Made by a program: the position numbers and the translations under genes. From JBDTCS01 sp039923455 (GTDB taxonomy: Bacteria > Bacteroidota > Ignavibacteria > Palsa-1295), in NCBI GenBank assembly GCA_039923455.1, contig JBDTCS010000196.1, positions 1-19,684 of the forward strand: DNA of 19,684 nucleotides. The letters run 5' to 3'. Shown here piece by piece: positions 15,601-19,684 of this stretch. Positions within the stretch are counted from its first letter, which is position 1. Each line of letters starts with the position of its first letter. Below the pieces are notes generated by a model that ran no database searches, had not been told where the DNA came from, and worked only from the letters and a program-made list of their open reading frames with translations.

Positions 15601-17066
15601 GCCGCCGAACCGGGATAATTCACTGCTCGCTCGGCATCGACTCTGCCATTGGCTGCAAAGTGATCGTAACCGGCGGCACCCATGTCTTGCGTTGTTGAGG
15701 CAAGGATCGAGCGAACTTCGATCGCACTAAGGCTCGGGCGTTTGCTCCAAAGCAATCCGGCAGTAGCTGCAGCGAAGGGTGCGCTAAAGCTAGTCCCGCT
15801 TACATACGTGTATCCGTTGCCGCGATTTGTTGTCCAGATGGAATCGCCGGGTGCGAGCATATCCATCCCTTCGCTAAAGGTTGTAAACTGCCACACGATT
15901 TCGTTCGATTCGAAAAGTGCTGTCGCTCCTACCGAGACGACATCATCAAAATCCGAGGGATAATGTCTCGCATCACCGCCGGAATTTCCACTCGACGCAA
16001 ATACGAGTAAGCCTTTTGCATTCGCATAACGAATTGCATCACGCTGCAGCATCGAGGGCACCCAATCACCGAACGATAGGCTGAGTATCTTCACACCATT
16101 TTCGGCGGCATAGACAATCGCACTCGCGATATCGTCATCCTCGGCATTCCCCGAATAATCAAACGCACGAAGCGCGACCATTTTGCAATTCGGCGCTACG
16201 CCCGAGACTCCGATATGATTGTTCCGCTCCGCAGCGATCACGCCCGCGACATACGTACCGTGGCCGTTCTCGTCCTGTGGAATCGGATCGCGCTGCGATG
16301 CATCGCCATAGTTGAGCGACTCTTGATCGACAAAATCATAACCAATCACATCATCGACGTACCCGTTGCTATCCTGATCAATACCGTCGAGATCGCCAAA
16401 GACACTATCGCCTCTTGCATCAAGCTTCTTAATCGTAGAAGGCCACGGATCGAAAAGCCCGTTGTGGTTAATATCTTCTTTTGTGTTGATTGCAAACTGA
16501 TGCACAAGATCGGGATGAAACCAATCGACGCCGGTATCGACAAAGCCAATGTGAATTGCCGGATCACCTTTCGTCGCTCGCCATGCTTCGGTTACATGCG
16601 AAGTTCGAATGCCCCACTGGCTTGAAAAAAGTGAGTCGTTCGGTGTGGTCGTGTCCGCAGTGCTCGGGCTCTCGATATGATAAATAAAATTCGGTTCGAC
16701 ATATTCGAAATCCGAATTTGATCTAAGCGTGGCAACAGCTTGGTCGGGGGTGATTCCTTCTTTAAGCGGAATGAGAAAAATACGATCGAGGCCGAATGCG
16801 ATTCGTGAAGATTGAATAGCAGATGTTGCAGTCGGTGCCTTAAACACGGACCGAATGTTTGCACTTCCACCTAACGTCAGATTCTGGAGGGCATTTGCCG
16901 ACACGCGGCCCAGCGTTTCGAACGAATTGCCGACTTTAAATTTGAGAAGTATACTATTTGGCTGGCGTTTGGGAGAGTTCGGGCCTCGACCGGGCACAAT
17001 CGTTTGTGCACGGAGCAATCCGGAGAGTAGCAACAGAAAAACAACGAGCGAATATCTTTTCAGCAC
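12654..17066 (-). CDS. Subtilisin-like (S8) protease with FG-GAP repeats, Fn3 and T9SS tail
   Basis: The 1470-residue secreted protein starts at GTG 17064-17066 with signal peptide MLKRYSLVVFLLLLSGLLRA-Q. Residues 36-130 form a propeptide-like domain ending EYVEPNFIYH, as in fervidolysin-type proteases. The S8 catalytic domain spans about 150-475 with Asp177 (GFVDTGVDW), His269 (DENGHGTYVAG), the oxyanion Asn361 (SSGNSGG) and nucleophile Ser426 (SGTSFSAP), so all key residues are present. Residues 740-1090 contain FG-GAP/VCBS-type repeats with calcium-binding DxDxDG motifs (DVDGDGKQ, DFDGDGKPD, DFDKNGKRE). A fibronectin-III-like domain follows (about 1105-1190), then beta-sandwich sequence. 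The last 85 residues (VYPNPAKRTDG ... LPSGVYLYYV ... KFVIIGDR) form a T9SS sorting domain. It is probably a cell-surface or released endopeptidase. It lies between purF and rpsA with no functional link I can see. Confidence 0.93.
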   Translation of the reverse strand: MLKRYSLVVFLLLLSGLLRAQTIVPGRGPNSPKRQPNSILLKFKVGNSFETLGRVSANALQNLTLGGSANIRSVFKAPTATSAIQSSRIAFGLDRIFLIPLKEGITPDQAVATLRSNSDFEYVEPNFIYHIESPSTADTTTPNDSLFSSQWGIRTSHVTEAWRATKGDPAIHIGFVDTGVDWFHPDLVHQFAINTKEDINHNGLFDPWPSTIKKLDARGDSVFGDLDGIDQDSNGYVDDVIGYDFVDQESLNYGDASQRDPIPQDENGHGTYVAGVIAAERNNHIGVSGVAPNCKMVALRAFDYSGNAEDDDIASAIVYAAENGVKILSLSFGDWVPSMLQRDAIRYANAKGLLVFASSGNSGGDARHYPSDFDDVVSVGATALFESNEIVWQFTTFSEGMDMLAPGDSIWTTNRGNGYTYVSGTSFSAPFAAATAGLLWSKRPSLSAIEVRSILASTTQDMGAAGYDHFAANGRVDAERAVNYPGSAAIKITSPRTNDGFHVGDTIIVQGHAVSTLFSGYTMSYALGINPDHPNSHNFNDQSVWQIITMSSGQISGGVLARWNTTGLVPGFYTLRLAVTSSDLRTTEERITIALSANPPKITALSIDTIFVNDGRGVLARVTSDDLTTAELWFRNLGGTAWSVKREDRYTKNHAILLSTAEAEKGVPLELRMIVRSASGDSASQSRIATVLDEGVPERGFSEKPFTLPPGSAVDSVLQTPAGDEVIMSVFPDGLHFGPVKVFAFDGTKKKFQMVDSIADAAVPRAIGNSRGDNLPELLLQASGEAVIYKQNATHSILGDVVYRSSDTNILSPGGFADVDGDGKQAIVGTTKVTDIQRQQYDLYEAIKWNGSKYDVIGTMPDTTPAAPTYRYNHYSDQRIVAADFLGDGKQEAVTIDDDADLIVYKRDQSSSTGFSPLFVDLNDGVSEGSMIAAGDFDGDGKPDIAFAYHRSFTLDTSGEYPPSYWTLKVFLNLGGGKFALNTTENFYYSKDPFFYHSSALAIRSVTGKKGDNLVLSVFPNLYLMEFDVPTHQLKPIWYYPVSLAPRGAVAFDFDKNGKREFGFVTGDSLRFFESDQSFTDQTLAPGAFDAIPRDTDRVDLHWGAVVGATKYNMLRADSGSSTYQLLNSSSSSHFTDSTVENGKEYTYSVTAVDASKLKPESENSFGVQILVHAKPRIASVQVVGGDQLRIVTTQLLQEKVVSGGVFVIDDSLPISTTKLAGDSTLILTPSYQIGPGNHTLRIRSFELRDRFSSPFDTAQRIPWTQPTIVNELRFYIVRWRFEGNTRIHVEFNERPSDSALDVRHYTLSPYGTLSRVYRDPANDSALFIDLAPGTIVAALGHPFVLCVTNIRDDRGIALEETEGNCAGVTLTEPDLTHLIVYPNPAKRTDGSLTFARLTASAEIAIYTADMHFLKRLSTIEKNGGVAWDLKDENGVALPSGVYLYYVTGKNDSGADVPPAASKFVIIGDR

Positions 17067-17190
17067 GGAGAATAGTTAGGTCAAATCAAGCAGAGCTTGC
17101 TCTCATGTTCAACGCCTGATCTGCGGGAGATGTTCTTCAGAATCGCCGAACCGATAGGGCAAGAATGCATGCCTTAAGAGAATGCTTGGC

Positions 17191-18858
17191 CTAATCGTCG
17201 TTCTGCTGCTGCAATACGGCAATCTCATCGATCGGCACCGGATAATTGCCTGTAAAACATGCGGTGCAATAACCGACCGGTCTACCGGCGCTATCGACGT
17301 GTGGCACACTCTCCAGCAATTTTTCAATCGAGAGATACTTGAGCGAATCCACTCCGAGCGCTTCACCGATCTTCGTTTCGTCACACCCGTATTCGTTGGC
17401 AACGAGTTCTCCTTTGCTCGGAAAATCCATTCCGTATTTGCATGGATGCGTGATCGGTGGGGCGGTAATACGAAGATGAACTTCCTTGGGTGCAGCCTCA
17501 CGAATTAGCTTAACGAGCGCTCTGGAAGTTGTGCCGCGAACAATAGAATCATCGACGACGACGACCTTGCGATCTTTCAGCACACCCTTGACAGTGTTGA
17601 ACTTCACCTTCACCTTCATCTCGCGCTTATCCTGACCCGGCTGAATAAACGTTCGCCCGACATAATGCGAGCGAATGAGACCGATCTGATACTTCGTCTG
17701 ATTGCCTTGCTTCTGATTTTCGCTTGCGTATCCGAGTGTTGCGGTGTTGCTCGAATCGGGCACGTTGATCACCGTCACTTTTTTGCCAAGATCAGGTGCG
17801 ACAGGGCTTTCGCCTGCGAGCTTTTTTCCCAATTTGCGGCGTACACGATCCACATTCTCTTCGAAGATCTTAGAATCAGGACGAGCAAAATAAATATACT
17901 CAAAGATGCAATGCGTCGGCACAGGAGGATTGTCGACGATGCTGAAAGATTGTATAGTGCCGTCCTCGACGGTAGTTGCATCGATCACCACGATCTCGTT
18001 TGGACGGACATCGCGAATGTATTCGGCACCAACGATATCAAAGGCACACGTTTCACTTGCAAGCATGTAGCTCCATCCGCCACCCGGACGTTCGAGCCTG
18101 CCAATTGCGAGCGGACGAATACCGTTAGGATCGCGAGCGCCAATCAGCAATTCATCCGACATCATCGCGAGCGAGTAGGCCCCTTTAGCTTGACGAAGTG
18201 CATCACGAAGTTGCGCGACAGTTTCCGCTTCGTCCGATCGAGCGATCAGATGAAGGATGAGTTCGCTATCAGTCGTCGTCTGAAAAATGGTCCCCTTCTG
18301 CTTGAGGTTTTCACGGAGGACTCGGGTGTTGGTAAGATTGCCGTTGTGCGCAAGACCAAAGTTGCCATTCTTGTAGTTCATGAAGAACGGCTGAATGTTC
18401 TCGATCTTCCCACTCGCACCGGTCGTTGAGTAACGATTATGCGCGATCGCAATATCTCCAGCGAGTGCTTCGGTCAGAATCTTTGGATTCTTAAAAACTT
18501 CGAGAACGAGTCCGTTGTCTTTGTGGATCGCAAAACGTCTCTGAATTCCATGAGAATTCGTCTCGGTTTGGCCGACCAGAATTCCTGCAGCTTCTTGACC
18601 GCGATGCTGAAGCGAATGGAGTGCATAATACGCGATAACGGCAGCTTCGGGATGATTGAACACGCCGATCACGCCGCAGTTAGCGACTGGTCGATCGAGA
18701 TCATCAGGGGAATCGGTGCGGAGTTCGTAGGGCTCGCCGAAGTTAGGCCCCGCGACGTGCATCGAATAATCCGACATAGTAGTCGAATCGTTCGGACGTG
18801 CAGCAGCTTCGCAAACCACTTCGTTGAACGCTGAATGAGATTCTTCTTTCAGGTGCAT
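17191..18858 (-). CDS. purF: Amidophosphoribosyltransferase, Fe-S type
   Basis: PurF makes 5-phosphoribosylamine from PRPP and glutamine, the first committed step of purine synthesis, in the cytoplasm. The glutaminase nucleophile is Cys61 in ANCGVIGVFNH, exposed after propeptide removal. HRGQEAAGI (85-93) and NRYSTTG (141-147) are further glutaminase motifs. The PRPP-binding loop is VVVVDDSIVRGTTS (432-445). Cys317, Cys473, Cys531 and Cys534 match the four [4Fe-4S] ligands of the Bacillus subtilis enzyme, so this is the cluster-containing, oxygen-labile type. From Cys61 onward it has 495 residues, a normal size. The propeptide would be 60 residues from this ATG, much longer than the 11 of B. 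subtilis. ATGs at codons 28 (18777) and 33 (18762) are alternatives giving 33- or 28-residue propeptides. No Shine-Dalgarno marks the choice. Confidence 0.97.
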   Translation of the reverse strand: MHLKEESHSAFNEVVCEAAARPNDSTTMSDYSMHVAGPNFGEPYELRTDSPDDLDRPVANCGVIGVFNHPEAAVIAYYALHSLQHRGQEAAGILVGQTETNSHGIQRRFAIHKDNGLVLEVFKNPKILTEALAGDIAIAHNRYSTTGASGKIENIQPFFMNYKNGNFGLAHNGNLTNTRVLRENLKQKGTIFQTTTDSELILHLIARSDEAETVAQLRDALRQAKGAYSLAMMSDELLIGARDPNGIRPLAIGRLERPGGGWSYMLASETCAFDIVGAEYIRDVRPNEIVVIDATTVEDGTIQSFSIVDNPPVPTHCIFEYIYFARPDSKIFEENVDRVRRKLGKKLAGESPVAPDLGKKVTVINVPDSSNTATLGYASENQKQGNQTKYQIGLIRSHYVGRTFIQPGQDKREMKVKVKFNTVKGVLKDRKVVVVDDSIVRGTTSRALVKLIREAAPKEVHLRITAPPITHPCKYGMDFPSKGELVANEYGCDETKIGEALGVDSLKYLSIEKLLESVPHVDSAGRPVGYCTACFTGNYPVPIDEIAVLQQQNDD

Positions 18859-18980
18859 TGTGTTGTTCCGGTCTCACGGGCAGATTCTTGCCATAGAGGC
18901 ACACTCCAACAGACTTTCGAGCTACAGAAATCCCTCGAAGCCATTTTTGATCAATTGAGCACCAAAACGGAGAGATACCG

Positions 18981-19006
18981 GTAGCCGCACCCTTTAGGGT
19001 GCGCGG
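18981..19006 (+). repeat. REP-like hairpin with GTAG foot
   Basis: GTAG (18981-18984) is followed by CCGCACCC (18985-18992), loop TTTA, and GGGTGCGCGG (18997-19006), giving a 7-bp perfect stem that extends by further pairs across a bulged C. A GTAG tetranucleotide at the foot of a short GC-rich imperfect hairpin is the layout of REP elements mobilised by RAYT (TnpA-REP) proteins. No second copy and no RAYT gene is in the window, so this is tentative. Confidence 0.4.
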
Positions 19007-19238
19007 TGTGGTGAAAGGCGATCGCAGTCGTGCAGAACCCCTTACATCTAAACCGAGGACGGGTCTGACAGTAATATGTGCGAATGATCATCGCGCTTTC
19101 CGCCATCCCAATCCATTTCGTTTAAAACTAATCAAATTACGAAGATTCTTTCAAGATTCCAAATGAATTCTAGGGCAAAAATTTGTGCCAAGGTTCGGCT
19201 GTAACAAAGCCCTTGCTCATGAGTTTATATAGCATATG

Positions 19239-19268
19239 AACTCGCATCGGAGACGATGCATACGAGTT
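19239..19268 (+). promoter_or_regulatory. Two-tier hairpin upstream of the last gene
   Basis: The outer arms are AACTCG (19239-19244) and CGAGTT (19263-19268). The inner arms are GCATCG (19244-19249) and CGATGC (19254-19259) around a GAGA tetraloop of the GNRA type. G19244 can pair in only one tier, and the 3' side carries a short bulge. The element ends 59 bases before the next start codon, suggesting a structured 5' UTR. It has no T-tract, so terminator function is unlikely. Confidence 0.45.
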
Positions 19269-19327
19269 GTGCATCAAGAGCTTGGTGGACAACAATACTC
19301 TCAACGCATTACAACTACTGAAATGTT

Positions 19328-19684
19328 ATGGACAACCAAAACCCGCAGTCATGGTATGACCTACCTCTTATGCAACCAATGGACCCCCGCTCGATCGTAT
19401 CATTCGCTCTGCTGGATGATAATACCGGTATCAGTCGAACAGGTGTTTTCTTGAATAGTGCTACGTTCAACAATGCGACTTGGGCAGCATCACCCTTGAC
19501 TCTTTCTCCAATCGCAACTGCAACTACTCCAAGCTGTCAACCTGTAAATCCGACGGACTTTGACTCAATTTACATCGCCCAAAGTTGGACCGCGTCGCAT
19601 GGTATCATTGCTCCGAACGCGTCACAACTACCTGCGACCGTTTCAAAAATTATGTTCTTCAAGGCTGGAGGCAGGTTCATCACT
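19328..19684 (+). CDS. Start of an unrecognised gene, truncated by the window end
   Basis: ATG at 19328 opens a frame that stays open for 119 codons to the last base of the window. An in-frame TGA lies just upstream at 19319-19321, so the start cannot be much earlier. The peptide begins MDNQNPQSWYDLPLMQPMDP and continues with Thr/Ser/Asn-rich sequence (FLNSATFNNATW, SPIATATTPS, IAQSWTASHGIIAPNAS). There is no signal peptide, membrane segment or recognised motif. The polar composition resembles beta-rich structural or surface proteins, but no function can be given. There is no Shine-Dalgarno (upstream CTGAAATGTT). The length and the absence of stops make it probably real. Confidence 0.5.
   Translation, partial: MDNQNPQSWYDLPLMQPMDPRSIVSFALLDDNTGISRTGVFLNSATFNNATWAASPLTLSPIATATTPSCQPVNPTDFDSIYIAQSWTASHGIIAPNASQLPATVSKIMFFKAGGRFIT

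Larger units (their letters stand above)
18859..19327. other. Gene-free stretch upstream of purF and of the last gene
   Basis: These 469 bases separate the divergent purF and the truncated plus-strand gene. I see a GTAG-footed hairpin at 18981-19006 and a two-tier hairpin at 19239-19268, and the rest is featureless by eye. No tRNA, purine-riboswitch or known small-RNA pattern is recognisable. The only frame with an ATG in its right half has no family-like protein sequence. Confidence 0.5.

Noticed and set aside
17665..18429. 254-codon plus-strand frame inside purF
   Set aside because: It is antisense to the catalytic core of PurF, with no recognisable domain and an unlikely Cys/Arg-rich composition.
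18859..19080. Purine riboswitch upstream of purF
   Set aside because: No recognisable purine-aptamer core in either strand by eye. The hairpin present looks like a REP element or generic stem.
19236..19454. 72-codon frame overlapping the truncated last gene
   Set aside because: Its composition is Arg/Cys/Trp-rich and random-looking, and it overlaps a longer uninterrupted frame. It starts inside the hairpin at 19239-19268.

Overview
The window looks like chromosomal DNA of a free-living member of the Bacteroidota/Chlorobi (FCB) lineage. A Kapabacteria- or Ignavibacteria-like organism is my best guess. Four secreted proteins end in type IX secretion (T9SS) sorting domains with PNP...G-x-Y motifs. 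Most start codons lack a Shine-Dalgarno sequence. The housekeeping genes, a 683-residue ribosomal protein S1 and an iron-sulfur-type PurF, fit that group. GC content is near 50% by eye. I see no tRNA, rRNA, CRISPR array, transposase, integrase or phage gene.

Layout. 1-4385 (minus strand): a secreted thioredoxin-like protein with a probable beta-propeller region, a short Rossmann-fold SDR-like protein, an unrecognised 172-residue protein, and a COG2509-type FAD-dependent oxidoreductase. 4533-9494 (plus strand): a PQQ-like beta-propeller protein with a T9SS tail, an RRM RNA-binding protein behind a structured leader that holds a small upstream ORF, an ASH-like secreted protein with a T9SS tail, and a YCF48/BNR-repeat protein with a cohesin-like domain and a T9SS tail. 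9495-18858 (minus strand, read from the right): purF, a 1470-residue subtilisin-like T9SS protease with FG-GAP repeats, rpsA, and a small exported protein. 18859-19684: a 469-base gene-free stretch with two structured elements, then the start of an unrecognised plus-strand gene that runs off the window.

How the parts relate. Housekeeping genes (purF, rpsA, the RRM gene) are interleaved with genes for exported proteins. The T9SS-tailed proteins are probably cargo of a secretion apparatus encoded elsewhere. The most unusual structural signal is an exact 21-bp direct repeat: the last seven codons of rpsA, including the stop, recur 741 bp downstream. The two copies flank the rpsA hairpin terminator and the small exported-protein gene, which suggests a past insertion or duplication at the rpsA 3' end. 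The second is the RRM leader. It carries the only strong AGGAGG ribosome-binding site I noticed, placed in front of a 29-codon ORF whose stop overlaps a GTG in the frame of the RRM gene. I found no clear multi-gene system of a new kind, and the functional proposals below are mostly at family level.
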